Position numbers and translations under genes: made by a program. Source: Pyrenopolyporus hunteri (taxonomy: Eukaryota > Ascomycota > Sordariomycetes > Xylariales > Hypoxylaceae). From it: 64,000 bases of DNA. Positions within the stretch are counted from its first letter, which is position 1, and every line of letters begins with the position of its first letter. A model generated the notes under the pieces. That model had not been told where the DNA came from and made no database searches. It was given only the letters and a program-made list of their open reading frames with translations. This document shows positions 23,581 to 36,879 of this stretch, piece after piece. The stretch covers positions 2,914,001-2,978,000 of the forward strand of contig CADCXC010000005.1 of the NCBI GenBank assembly GCA_902806595.1. The letters are read 5' to 3'.

Positions 23581-26500
23581 TTTTTTTTTATAATTTACGA
23601 TTAATAACATTAAAATTTTCATATATTTTTAACTTTACCGTATCGTAAACTTCATCCGTTTAATACTTTTAAATTAAATATAATTTTTTTAAAAAATAAA
23701 AATATTTTTATAATAATTTTCGCTTCGTAATATAACCCCTCCCTCGAACTTAAAACTAAAACTAAAAAAAAAACGTTTTATAAACTTTTCGATTATTTTT
23801 TTTAAGTTAATAATATTATTATAATACCTTTATCTCCGTTCGTTTTTTAACGTCGATAAAAATAAAAATACATATTTTTTTTATATTTCGAAAACGAAAA
23901 AATACTTAAACGAAAAACTATAAACCGATACCTTATATCCCCGAAACTTTAAAAAACCCCCCTTTTTATATTATTTTTTTCTCCCTTAAATAGATTAAAA
24001 ATAAAATAAAAACAAAAATTAAATTTAAATTTAATATTTTTATAAAACTTTTATCGTATTTAAATATAACTTTAAAAAATATAAAAAAAACCTTTAAAAA
24101 CGTTAAATAAAAATAACAACGACTTAAATAAAAAACTTTATTATACGATTAATTAATATTATATTTTTAAAAAATTCGTAGTTAATAAATATTAAAATTT
24201 TAAATCATTCGATTTCCCTTCGTTAATAAATAAAAAACGTATAAAAACCCCTACCGTAAACTTATATAACCTCATTTATTTTTTTAATTTTTAAAATATT
24301 AACCCCCGCCCTTTTAATATTAAATATAAACGCGACGAAAACTTCGTTTATTTTACCCGCGTAACCTTTATATTTATACGTTAACGTTATAATAAATACC
24401 CCGAAAAACGTCTTATAAAAATAAAACATTATTTAATAAAAAAATAAAAGTCCTTTATTTTAAACTATAAAATAAAAATAAAATTTATACTTTAAAAATA
24501 AACGTTTATTTATACGCCTTTTAAAAAATTACGTTTAAAATACTTTTAAATCGTTATATATTAAAATAGTTATAATTAAATTATTATTTTTAAATTTCGT
24601 AAATATAATTAAAATTTAAGAAATTAAAATTAATTAAACAATTAAATTAAAAAACGAAACGGCGAAAAATATAATAATTCGTAAATTTTTATAATCGAAA
24701 ATTTTATAAATTAAAAAAACCATCGATTAAATTACGTATATAATTAATAAAATATTAAAAATTCTTCATTTATACGCGAAATAAAAAAAATCAACTTAAT
24801 TATTTATTAAAAAATTAAAATTTAAATAAGTAAAAATTTTACGTAAATTTATAAATTTAAAATAACTTCAAAAACGTCGATATAAAATTAAATAATTATT
24901 TTCGACCGATAGATAAAAATTAATTTTCGTTTTTTCGACTTAAAATCGATATATTTTTTAAAACGTAAAATTAAAATTATATAATATTAACGTTATTATA
25001 ATTTTTACGATTCGTAAAAATACGAAAAAATATTTAAATATTATAATTACGAAAAAAAAATATAATTAATATAATAATTTTATAAAATATTCGAATTATA
25101 AAAACTTTTATAAATTTTCGTTTTTAACTTATTTAATTAAACCGATTAAAAGGAATAATATTATTATTCGATTTACGAAATATTAATTAATAATTATTTA
25201 TTAATTTAAAAATAATAATATTAAACGATATTAATAAAATCGAACTTAAAAATTAAACTTAAAAAAAAACATTCGAAATACGTAACTTTTAATTTTTCAA
25301 ACGGTTAAAAAAAAATCGAACGATATTTTTACTACCTTTAAATTCGATACGAAAACCGACTTAATAATAATAATTATCGAAATTTTAAACAAAAAAAACG
25401 AGGAAAAAAATTTAAATAAAAAAATAAAAAATCGACCTTATTTTTAAAAACGATTTAAAATTTCGTCTTAATTTTAAATATTAAAAATATTAATATTCGT
25501 TAATTTCGATTACCCTATAAACGAAATTAACGAAAAAAACGACGTAATTATAAAAGAATTTTTCTTTAAAAAAAAAAGAAAGTAATAAAATTTCTTTTTT
25601 CGAAATAAAAAAAAAATTATAAAACTTAAAAAAAAGTTAATTTAAAAATTATAAACGGCGTAAACTTTTAAACGAATAATCGACCGTAATTTAAAAAAAA
25701 CATTTTTTTTTAATATTTAAATAACAATTTATACCTTATAAATAAAATAAAAAAAAATATAACGAGTTTTTTTTAACGACGAAAAATACTTCGATATAAT
25801 TTTTAATTTATAATATTTTAATAATTTTTATAAAATTAACTCGAAATAAAAATCTTTAAAACTTTTAATAATAACGTGATTATTAAAGTTTAATAATTTA
25901 ATAAATAATAAAAAAATTAATTACGTTTTTTATAAATAAACGTTCGAAAAAAATTTTAAATATACGATATAATATTAAAAATTATAAAAATTATCGAAAT
26001 CGACGTAATTTTAATATAAAAACTTTAAATTAATATTCGAAATAATAAAAAATTAATTAAAATTCATTTTAAATATAACGCTTTTTTATTTATAAAAAAT
26101 TAAAAAAATAATAAATTAAAAATATTTATATATATACGTAAAAAAATTTACTTTTACGTTATATAATTTAAATCATTTATTACACTCGATATATACGTAA
26201 TAATTATTAACGATACGGTTTTTTATAATATATACGTAAATAAAAAAGTTTTATATAATATTTTTATAAAATTAAAAAAATAAATTTTAAACTTATAAAA
26301 AATCTTCGAAAAAATTTTTAATACGATTTATTAATCGTAATAATCGAAGTATCGACAAAAATATAATAAATCGAAGCGAAAAGTAACCGATTAAATCGAA
26401 AATTAAAAAATAAAAATATTTAATTAAAATACTTTTATTTATTAAATAAATAATATAATAAATTTAATTATTACGAATATTTCGAAATATAATATTTAAA

Positions 26501-28417
26501 TAAACGACAATTTATATATTAAATTAAATTATTATATTTTAAAAAAATAAATTTTAATAAAAACCCTAAACGCGATTTTACTCGAAAAATTTTATTTTTT
26601 AAAAAAAACGCGGTTAAAATTTTCGTAATTAATAATTACGTATTAAAAAAAACTATTTAATACTTTTAATTTCTTCGAAAAAATAAAATTTTTAACGGAT
26701 AAATTTTTTAATATATTAAAAAAAGTAAAAAAAACTTCGAATAAATTAATATATAATCGAAAAAAAAATACTTTATAATAAATGAAAAAATACGTTAAAA
26801 ATATTAAAACGTTATAAACCGTAATTAAAAATAAAAATAATCGCGCTATAATCGTAAAATTAATAACGATTTAAAAACGAATCGTTCGTAAAATAAAACG
26901 TAAATATTAAAAAAAAATCGATAAAATTAATACGAATAAAATTATTTTCGAAATCGTTAAATAATATAAACTTCGAAATAATTTTCGCTTTTTTTTTATA
27001 ATATACGAAAATTAAATAATAATCGACATTAAAAAATATATATAATTATTACGTCGTATAATTTTAATTTTATAAATAAACGAAAAAAATATAATAAATT
27101 TATAATAATTTTTTTATCGGTAAATTTAAATTTATTTTCGACGAATTCGAACGTATTAATAAAAATATACGACTTTTTACCTTAAAATTAAAAAATCTTT
27201 TTTAACGAAACGAAAATTATTTACGTTCGAATAAATAACATTTTATCGAATTAAAATAAACTTACGACTTTTTTTTTATAATTTATATAACCTATAATAA
27301 AATAATTAATTAAAACGTTATATAAAAAATACTTTAAATACGATTATTATTTAACTTATTTTCGTATAACGAAAATAATTATATTTTTTGAAATCGAAAA
27401 AAAAAACCTTACGTTAATTAAATCGTAAAAATTAATTTCGTTACTTTTTTATTTAAAAAAAAATTTAAATAATTAATCGTTAAACGAATAATTAACGTAA
27501 TAATACGTTAAAAAATTTTATGTTAATAATAATTCGAAACATTATTTAAACGATCGATAATAAACCTTACTTTTTACGTTATATATAACGTAAAATTAAT
27601 ATTATTATAAAAAAAAACATTTTTTTTACGATAAATATATCGAAAACCTTTAATATAATACTTAAAAAACATTTAATATTTAAATTACGATAATAAAAAT
27701 AATTAAATAACTTCGTTCGATAAATAAAATTTTTTATAATTAATAAAATAACCGTAATAAAAATAAAAAACGTTATAATAAAACCGTCTATATTTTTATA
27801 TAAAATTTCGTAAAGTTTTTTTATTTTATTAATTTTTTTTATATTTTACTTCGAATCGTTATTACGAAAAAATTTAAAAGATATTCGCGTTAAATACACC
27901 GATAATATAACCGTTTTTAAAATAAATAATTCGATAAAAAAAATAACTTAATTATTAAAAGTAAACGTAAAATTTATTTTAATATAAAAAAAATAAAACG
28001 CGTTTTTTTTAACTTAATTAAATAAGAATTAAAATATTTTTATCGAAAAAAAAAAAAAACTAAAATTAATATAAATAAATAACGTCGTAATACCCGCTTT
28101 AAAAAAAAGGATAAAATAATTAAAAAAATTTTTCGATTTATAATTTCGTTTTAAAAAACATATAATAATATAAAAAAAAAAAACTTTAAAAATAATTAAT
28201 TATATACGTTATATAAATAAAATTATAAAAAACTTTCCATCGAATAAAATACTTAAAATTATTAAAATATATATAATATTAATCGTAATATACGCGGTAA
28301 AAATATAATAATTAAAAGTAAAATAATAGTTAATAAAAAACATTAATATAATTAACATTAAAATAACCATTAAAAATTTTAAAAAAAATTTAAAATATAT
28401 AAATTCGAACGTAAAAA
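23581..28417 (-). mobile_element. Poly-A-tailed element L, copy 1 (LINE-like, family unknown)
   Basis: From 23581 to about 27250 it is the reverse complement of L2 (31291-35560). The left end is a run of nine T, matching the ten A at the end of L2, so the 3' end lies at 23581. Beyond 27250 similarity to L2 fades; the right boundary at the direct repeat (28418) is a guess. On the plus strand G survives almost only in CpG while C is common (for example 23695-24400), so only the minus strand was deaminated. Frames on both strands are partly open with RIP-type stops and no catalytic motif is certain. It could be a non-LTR retrotransposon, or another element that ends in poly-A. Confidence 0.5.
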
Positions 28418-28522
28418 TCGTACGAATGTTTTTAATATATTATTTAATTAAAATCGATAATAAATATATAATTTTAAATAATTAAATTTTTTATAATATT
28501 ATATTATATTAAAAATTTAATA
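28418..28522. repeat. Direct repeat, right copy (uninterrupted)
   Basis: A 105-bp match to 18222-18238 plus 19262-19348 that provides the empty site for B copy c. It contains AATCGATAATAAATATATAA and a TATAATATTATATTATATTA tract. Confidence 0.65.
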
Positions 28523-28898
28523 TATTAAACGTTTTTATAATATTATTTATTTACGTTTATATATAATTAAATATTTATATATATATATTTTTAAATATAA
28601 AAAATATATAAAATATTATTTCGTATAAAATATTTAATAATAAATATTTTAAAAAAATTATTATATATAATTAAAAAAATAATTATAAATTTCGATAAAA
28701 TAATTAATAAATAATTAATAAATTTATCGCGAATTATAATTAATTAAATTAAATTTAAATTAATTATACGTAATTTAACGCGTTTTAACGAATTTTTTAA
28801 AATAACGGCTTTTTTATTAAATATATTTTTTTACGAATTTATTTATTTTAAAATTAAAATAATTATATAATTTTATTTTTTAACGGTTATTTTAATTT
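28523..28898. other. Unassigned AT-rich DNA
   Basis: No repeat or coding trace recognised. Bounded by the direct repeat and the 12-bp satellite. Confidence 0.35.
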
Positions 28899-29142
28899 AA
28901 TTTTATTATTAATTTTATTATTAATTTTATTATTAATTTTATTATTAATTTTATTATTAATTTTATTATTAATTTTATTATTAATTTTATTATTAATTTT
29001 ATTATTAATTTTATTATTAATTTTATTATTAATTTTATTATTAATTTTATTATTAATTTTATTATTAATTTTATTATTAATTTTATTATTAATTTTATTA
29101 TTAATTTTATTATTAATTTTATTATTAATTTTATTATTAATT
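28899..29142. repeat. Perfect 12-bp satellite (AATTTTATTATT)n
   Basis: About 20 identical units with no interruptions. The unit has no C or G, so it is immune to cytosine-targeted mutation and its homogeneity says nothing about age relative to RIP. Confidence 0.95.
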
Positions 29143-29149
29143 AAATTAC

Positions 29150-29490
29150 GATTTTAATATAATTTATATTTACGATTTATTCGATTTTTATATTTTACGA
29201 TCGATTCGACCTTTATACCTTATAATTTATATAATTTTTATATATTTACGATTTATATATTTACGATTTATACGATTTTTATATTTTATAATTTATATAA
29301 TTCCCATATATTTACGATTTATATTTTACGATATATATTTTACGATTTATATTTTATAATTTATATTTTATAATTTAATACTTTACGATTTATATTATTT
29401 ATATAATTTTTATATTATATTATTTATATAATTTTTATATATTTACGATTTATATAATTTTTATACTTTAAATTCCATTTATACGTATAA
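29150..29490. repeat. Degenerate minisatellite of TTTACGATTTATA units
   Basis: Repeated CGATTTATATTTTACGATTT and TTTATATAATTTTTATATAT segments of about 20-45 bp with variable lengths. The C and G bases are nearly all in ACGATT. Confidence 0.7.
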
Positions 29491-31107
29491 ATATAAACAT
29501 TTTATACGGGATATTATTTTTTTTATTTTTTTAAAAAGTAAATAATTATATTTTTCGAAGGAAAATCTTTTATTTTTTTTTTTAAAAAAAATTATATTTC
29601 GAGGTTTTTTTTATATTTTTTTATTTTTCGTAATTTACGTAAAACCGTAATAAAAAATATATATATAAGAAAATATCGAAATATAATTTTCAAAAAAAAA
29701 ATAAAAAAAATGTAAAAACTTTTTATTATTTTAATTATTAAAACGTTTTTTAAATTAAAATATAATTATATTTTTTTTAAATCTTTATATATAAATATAA
29801 AATTACGAAATTTTTTTATTTTTATTTTTTTCATATTTTCGATTTTTATTTAATTTAATTTATATTTTATAATTTTAATTAATAAATTTTAAAATTAAAT
29901 GTAAAATTTGGACGATATTTTATTTTTATCGATTATTTCGTACGAAATATTTAATAATAAATTTTTTAAAAAAATTATTATATATATCGTAATAAAATTA
30001 AATAATTTAAAATAACCGTTTTAATAATAAATAACCGTTATTATTAATAAATTTTTCGATTTTAAAAAACGTTATATAATATAAACGGTGAATATTTAAA
30101 ATAAAACGTTATTAAAATTACAAAATATTACGAATAAATACGTATTAAATATATATTTTTAATTTAATAAATCGAAAAAAATAAATTATAAAAATTTTAA
30201 TTTTATATATATATAATATAAAAATATTAAATGTTTATAATCGAAATTTAAATTAATTATTTAATTTTAAATTAATTTAATTATTATAAAGAAAAAATAT
30301 ATATATCGAAATTATAAATTCGAAATTTACGTTTATTATTTTTTATTATAAAAAAATTATTAATTAATACTTTTTACGATTTTTTTTTATATTTTATTAA
30401 TAATATTTTTGAAATAAATTTATAAAATATATACGTTATTATAATACGTATAAAATATATTAAAAATTATCGATATAAATAATTTATAATATCGAAGTAT
30501 TTTAATTTTATATTATAAAATCGTAAAATATTCGTAATATACGTTATTTTTTTTAAATTATTATTAAATTAATTTAAATTCGAATTAAAAGAAATTATAA
30601 AAACTTAAAAACGATAATAATTTAAATAAAAATAAAACGATACGATTTTATCGTAAAAACCGTCGAGTTTATATTAAAAAAACTTTTAAAATTAAAAAAG
30701 AATTTAAGAAAAATTTTATAAAAATTATAAAACGTAAATAAAAGTTTTCCGTAAATTTATTTAAATTATTAATAAATTTCATTATATTTATAAAATAAAT
30801 AAAACGATTTAATTTTTTCGTAATAATTTTATAAATAATAATAATTTTAATAAATTTAATAATAATCGTAAAATCGTTTTTTTCGATAATAATAAATTTA
30901 TAAATATAATATAAATTTTCGTTTTCGATAATTCGAATAAAAATATAAATAAAATTACCGTTTAAAAATTAAAAATATTAAAATAAATATCGATTAATTT
31001 AATAATTATTATGTAATAATTATTTAATTTTTTCGTAAAATATTTTTATATTTTATTTTAATATTTTAAAATATTTTCGATATTAATTTTTATAAATCGT
31101 TTTTTTT
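29491..31107. other. Foldback F2 and unassigned flank
   Basis: The first part (about 29565-29710) holds foldback F2. From 29711 to 31107 I see no repeat match and no recognisable protein. It is the left flank of D1. Confidence 0.35.
29565..29710. mobile_element. Small foldback/MITE-like element F2
   Basis: Arms AAAAAATTATATTTCGAGG (about 29583-29603) and AAATATCGAAATATAATTTT (about 29671-29690) pair around a loop with CGTAATTTACGTAAAACCGTAA. The loop matches the reverse complement of the F1 loop (GTAATTTACGTAAAGACGTAA). Outer edges are unclear. Confidence 0.5.
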
Positions 31108-31290
31108 TTAAAAACGTTATAATTATTTTAATAAATTAAAAGTTTTTTATTTAATAAAAAAGGGAAAATATTTAAAAAAATTTAAATTTTTTTTATTTCG
31201 AATTTTTATATTAAAATTTTTTTTAAATTTATTTAAAATTTAATTTTAATTCGATTTTATTTACGAAAATCGAAGTCATTAAATAATAAA

Positions 31291-34200
31291 TAATAATAAT
31301 AATAATAATGATAATAATAATATATTTAATATTCGGTTTAAATCGTATTATTAAGTTATATTATATATATTAAATTCGATTTTATTTAAAATATAAAACG
31401 GTAAAAATAAAGGTTCGATTCGAAGGGAATTTCGTATTTACGTGTTAATATTATATAAAAGATTTTTTATTATTTCTTATTTTTTTAAAAATTTTTCGTA
31501 TCGTAAAGTATTTTATTATAGTTATTTTTTATAAGTTTCGTTAAAATTATTTAAACGTTTTTTCGATTATTATCGATTATCTTTTTATAGGGTATAATTT
31601 TTTTTAAAAAAATAAAAAAGTTGCGATAATCGAAATAGTTAAAAAATTAATAAATTTTATATTTTAATTAAACGTAAAAAGTTCGAAAAATATGTTATAT
31701 AAACGAATATTATATAATATAATTAAAGTTTTATTTTTATTTATATCGATATATATATCGATTAATTACGTCGAAATAATCGAAATGTCGATAATAATTA
31801 ATAAAATTATTATATTCGATTCGTTTTATTAAAAAACGGTATAGGGTCGGCCGGTTAAAAGTAAATTTTTTAAAATTAAATGTTACGAGTAACTTTTAAC
31901 GGTTATATATTAAAAAAACGCGGTCGATTTATTATCTTTTAAAAAAATAATGTCGAAAGTGCCGGTTATATCGGTGTATATAAGTTAATATAAAAGAGTC
32001 GAATAAGTCGAAAATAAATCCGAGTTTATTAATAAAAAAAAGTTATTATAAATTTATTATATTTTTCCTATCCGTTCGTAAGATTAAAATCACGTAGCGT
32101 AATAATTATATTTTTTTTAAATGACGGTTATTATTTAATTTTCGTGTATTATAAAGGGGGAACGGAAGTTATTTCGAAGTTTATATTATTTAACGATTTC
32201 GAATATAATTTTATTTATATTAATTTTATCGATTTTTTTTTTAATATTTATATTTTATTTTATAAACGATTCGTTTTTAAGTCGCTATTAACTTTATAAT
32301 TATAATACGATTACTTTTATTTTTAATTATAATTTATAACGTTTTAATATTTTTAATATATTTTTTCGTTTATTATAAAATATTTTTTTTTCGATTATAT
32401 ATTAATTTATTCGAAGTTTTTTTATTTTTTTTAATACATCGAAAAATTTATCTATTAAAATTTTTACTTTTTCGAAAAAATTAAAAATATTAAATAACTT
32501 TTTTTAATACGTAATTATTAATTACGAAAACTTTAACCGTATTTTTTTTAAAAAAATAAAATTTTTCGAATAAAATTATATTTAAAATTTTTATTAAAAT
32601 TTATTTTTTTAAAATATAATAATTTAATTTAATATATAAATTATTATTTATTTAAATATTATATTTCGAAATATTCGTAATAATTAAATTTATTATATTA
32701 TTTATTTAATAAATAAAAATATTTTAATTAAATATTTTTTATTTCGACCCGTTATACCTTTATTAATATTTAGATTATTACAATTAATAAATTATATTAA
32801 AATTTCCTTTAAAAATTTTTTATAAATTTAAGATTTATTTTTTTAATTTTATAAAAATATTATATAAAATTTCTTTATTTATATATATATTATAAAAGAT
32901 TATATTATTGACGATTATTACGTATATATCGAATATAATAAACGATTTAAATTATATAATATAAAAATAAAATTTTTTATATATATATATAAATATTTTT
33001 AATTTATTATTTTTTTAATTTTTCGTAAATAAAAAAGTATTATATTTAGGATAAATTTTAATTAATTTTTTATTATTTCGGGTATTAATTTAAAATTTTT
33101 ATATTAAAATTATATCGATTTCGATGGTTTTTATAATTTTTAATATTATATTATATATTTAAAGTTTTTTTCGAATATTTATTTATAAAGAGTATAATTA
33201 TTTTTTTTATTATCTAATTAAATTATCGAATTTCGATGGTTTCGTTATTATTAAAAATTTTAAAGGTTTTTATTTCGAGTTAATTTTATAAAAGTTATTA
33301 AAATGTTATAAATTAAAAATTATATCGAAGTATTTTTTATTGCTAAAAAAAATTTATTATATTTTTTTCTATTATATTTATAAAATATAAATTACCGTTT
33401 AAATATCGAAAAAAAACATTTTTTTTTCGAGTTACGGTCGATTATTCGTTTAAAAATTTATACTATTTATAATTTTCGAATTAATTTTTTTTTTTTAAAT
33501 TTTACGGTTTTTTTTTTTTATTTCGAAAGAAAAAATTTTATTATCTCTTTTTTTTCCTTTTCGAGGAAAAAGTTTTTTATAATTATATTATTCTTTTCGT
33601 TAATTTCGTTTACAAGATAATTAAAGTTATCGAATATTAATATTTTTAATATTTAAAATTAAAATAAAGTTTAGAATCGTTTTTAAAAATAGGGTTAATT
33701 TTTTATTTTTTTATTTAAATTTTTTCTTTTATTTTTTTCGTTTAAAATTTCGATAATTATTATTATTATTACATCGATTTTCGTATTAAGTTTAAAAATA
33801 GCGAAAATATCGTTCGATTTTTTTTTAATCGTTCGAAAAATCGAAGGTTATATATTTCGAACGTTTTTTTTTAAGTTTAATTTTTAGGCTCGATTTCGTT
33901 AATATTATTTAATATTATTATTTTTCGAATTAATAAATAATTATTAATTAATATTTTATAAATCGAATAATAATATTATTTTTTTTAATCGATTTAATTG
34001 GGTAAATTAAAGACGAAAATTTATAAAAGTTTTTATAATTTAGGTATTTTATAAAGTCGTTATATTAACTATGTTTTTTTTTTTCGTAATTATAATATTT
34101 AAATGTTTTTTCGTATTTTCGTAAATCGTAAAAATTATAATAATATTAATATTATATAATTTTAATTTTATGTTTTAAAAAGTATATCGATTTTAAATTA

Positions 34201-35560
34201 AAAAAATAAAAATTAACTTTAATCGATCGATCGAAAACGATTATTTAATTTTATATCGACATTTTTAAAATTATTTTAAATTTATAAATTTATATAAAGT
34301 TTTTACTTATTTAAATTTTAATTTTTTAATAAATAATTAAATCGATTTTTTTTTATTTTATATATAAATAAAAAACTTTTAATATTTTATTAATTATATA
34401 TATAACTTAATCGATAATTTTTTTAATTTATAAAACTTTCGTTTTTAAAAACTTACAAATTATTATATTTTTCGTTATTTCGTTTTTTAATTTAATTATT
34501 TAATTAATTTTAGCGTTTTAAATTTTAACTATATCCGTAAAGTTTAAAAATAATAATTCGATTATAATTATTTTAATATTCGACGATTTAAAGGTATTTT
34601 AAACGTAGTTTTTTAAAAAGTATACGAATAAATATTTATTTTTAAAATATAAATTTTATTTTTATTTTACCGTTTAAAGTAAAAGATTTTTATTTTTTCG
34701 TTAAATAATATTTTATTTTTATAAAACGTTTTTCGGGGTATTTATCGTAACGTTAACGTATAAGTGCGAAGATTGTATAAATAGGGTAAACGAAACTTTT
34801 ACCGCATTTATATTCGATGTTAAAAAAATAAAAGTCGATATTTTAAAAATTAAAAAAATAAATAAAATTATATAAATTTACGATGGAAGTTTTTACGCGT
34901 TTTTATCCGTTAACGGGGGGAGATTAAATAATTCGAAGTTTTAACGTTTATTAATTATAAATTTTTTAAAAATATAATATTAATTAATTATACGATGAGG
35001 TTTTTTATTTAAGTCGTTATTATTTTTACTTAACGTTTTTAAAAGTTTTTTTTATATTCTTTTAAAATTATATTTAAATACGATAAAAATTTTATAAAAA
35101 TATTAAATTTAATTTTAATTTTCGTTTTTATTTTATTTTTAATTTATTTAAAGGAGAAAAAAATAATATAAAGGGGGGGGTTTTTTAAAGTTTCGAGGAT
35201 GTAAAATATCGATTTATAATTTTTCGTTTAAGTGTTTTTTTATTTTCGAAACATAAAAGGGGTATATATTTTTATTTTTATCGATGTTAAAAGACGGACG
35301 AAAATAAAGGTATTATAGTAATGTTGTTAGTTTAAAAGAATAATCGAGGAGTTTACGAGATGTTTTTTTTTTAATTTTAATTTTAAATTCGAAGGGGGGG
35401 TTATATTACGAGTCGAAAGTTATTATAAAAATGTTTTTATTTTTTAAGGAAGTTATATTTAATTTAAAAGTATTAAACGAGTGAAATTTACGATACGATA
35501 AAGTTAAAAATATATAAAAATTTTAACGTTATTAATTATAAGTTATAAATAAAAAAAAAA
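31291..35560 (+). mobile_element. Poly-A-tailed element L, copy 2, inserted in D1
   Basis: A 4.27-kb insertion relative to D2. It ends in ten A (35551-35560) and is followed by TAATAAA, which also precedes it (31284-31290), giving a duplication of about 7 bp. Variable duplications plus poly-A fit a non-LTR retrotransposon. The left end is an AAT/TAA run. It matches L1 in reverse complement from about 31855 to the end. On the plus strand C is nearly confined to CpG while G is frequent, especially at 31780-32170 and 34600-35480, so the plus strand alone was deaminated. A plus-strand frame near 34740-34900 has a Cys-x2-Cys pair, but no named domain can be supported. Confidence 0.6.
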
Positions 35561-36127
35561 TAATAAACGGTATTTTTATATTTCGATTAATTATCGGTAA
35601 TTTTTCGTAATTTATAAATAATTAACGTTAACGATATAAAATAAAAAATTAAAATTATTTATAATCGAATATAAATTTTTAAAATATTATTTTAAAAAAT
35701 ATTATTATTATCGTTAAATTTATTATATATAAACGAACTTTTATATAACGATATATTTTTTAATTAAAAAATTATTTCGATAAATTTTTTCGATTATTAT
35801 AAATTTATATATTAAACGAAGTACGATTTCGTATATTTCGACTTTTATTTTTATAAGGTATAAAAAATCGAAGTCGTCGAAATCGTCGTAAACGTCGAAA
35901 GTTTTTAATATAAAAATCGTCGAAATTTATTTTAATAAAACTTTAAAAATAATAATATCGCTTTATATATTCGAAATAATTTACGAAAAAAAATAAATTA
36001 ATATTATTAATAATATCGTTTATAAAATATTATCGACGTTCGTTCGAAAAAATAATCGAATTTTATAAATTTATTAATAATAAATCGTATTTTAATCGTT
36101 ATAAATCGAATATATATTATATATATT

Positions 36128-36132
36128 ATCGA
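36128..36132. repeat. Target duplication ATCGA of A3, left
   Basis: ATCGA lies directly before the left LTR and again at 42279-42283. The uninterrupted site in D2 (about 54085-54095) has it once. Confidence 0.85.
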
Positions 36133-36350
36133 TATTAATAAATATATGTATAAAAGTAAAGTAATAAAATAATAATAAAAGTAAACGTAATATATTAAAA
36201 TTAATATTATATTAATTATTTAAAAAAAAAGATTATTTAATAGGGAAATTATAGGAAAAATTTCTTTTATATAAATAAAAATATATAAGTATTTTTTCTT
36301 TTTAAAGTACGTATTACGAAATAATATATATATAAATTAATTAATTATCA
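36133..36350 (-). repeat. LTR of A3, left
   Basis: 218 bp, beginning TATTAATAAATATATG and ending AATTAATTATCA. Purine-rich sequence adjoins its inner edge on the minus strand. Confidence 0.9.
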
Positions 36351-36879
36351 TTTATTTTATTTTTTTTCGTAATTAATTAATTACGAATTATTAATTAAAT
36401 TTCTCGTTTTATTTATTTTTTTAATTTTAAATTAATTTAATTTTTTTTATTAAATTTTATATAATTTTATTAAAAAACATTTTTATTATTACATTTATAA
36501 AATTATACGATTTATATATTTATTAAATATTATCGATTTTTCGATTTTTATAAAATTATTTTAAAGTTATAAAATCGATTATTAACCTTTTTTTATTAAT
36601 GTTTTTTATTTATATTAAATATTAATATAATAATAAATAATTAATATATAATATAAAAAAAGGTTTAAAAAGTAAAAAGCGTTTTAAGATAATATTAATC
36701 GTATAATAAACGATATAATCGACGTCGAAATTTTAAATTATTTTATAAATTTTATTAATAAATATATTACGAGTAATTCGTTTATATTAAATAAATAATT
36801 AATGGATAATATTATTAATAATTCGTATTTTATTATTTCGATTAATAAAATTTTTATTACTTAAAATAATAATATATTT

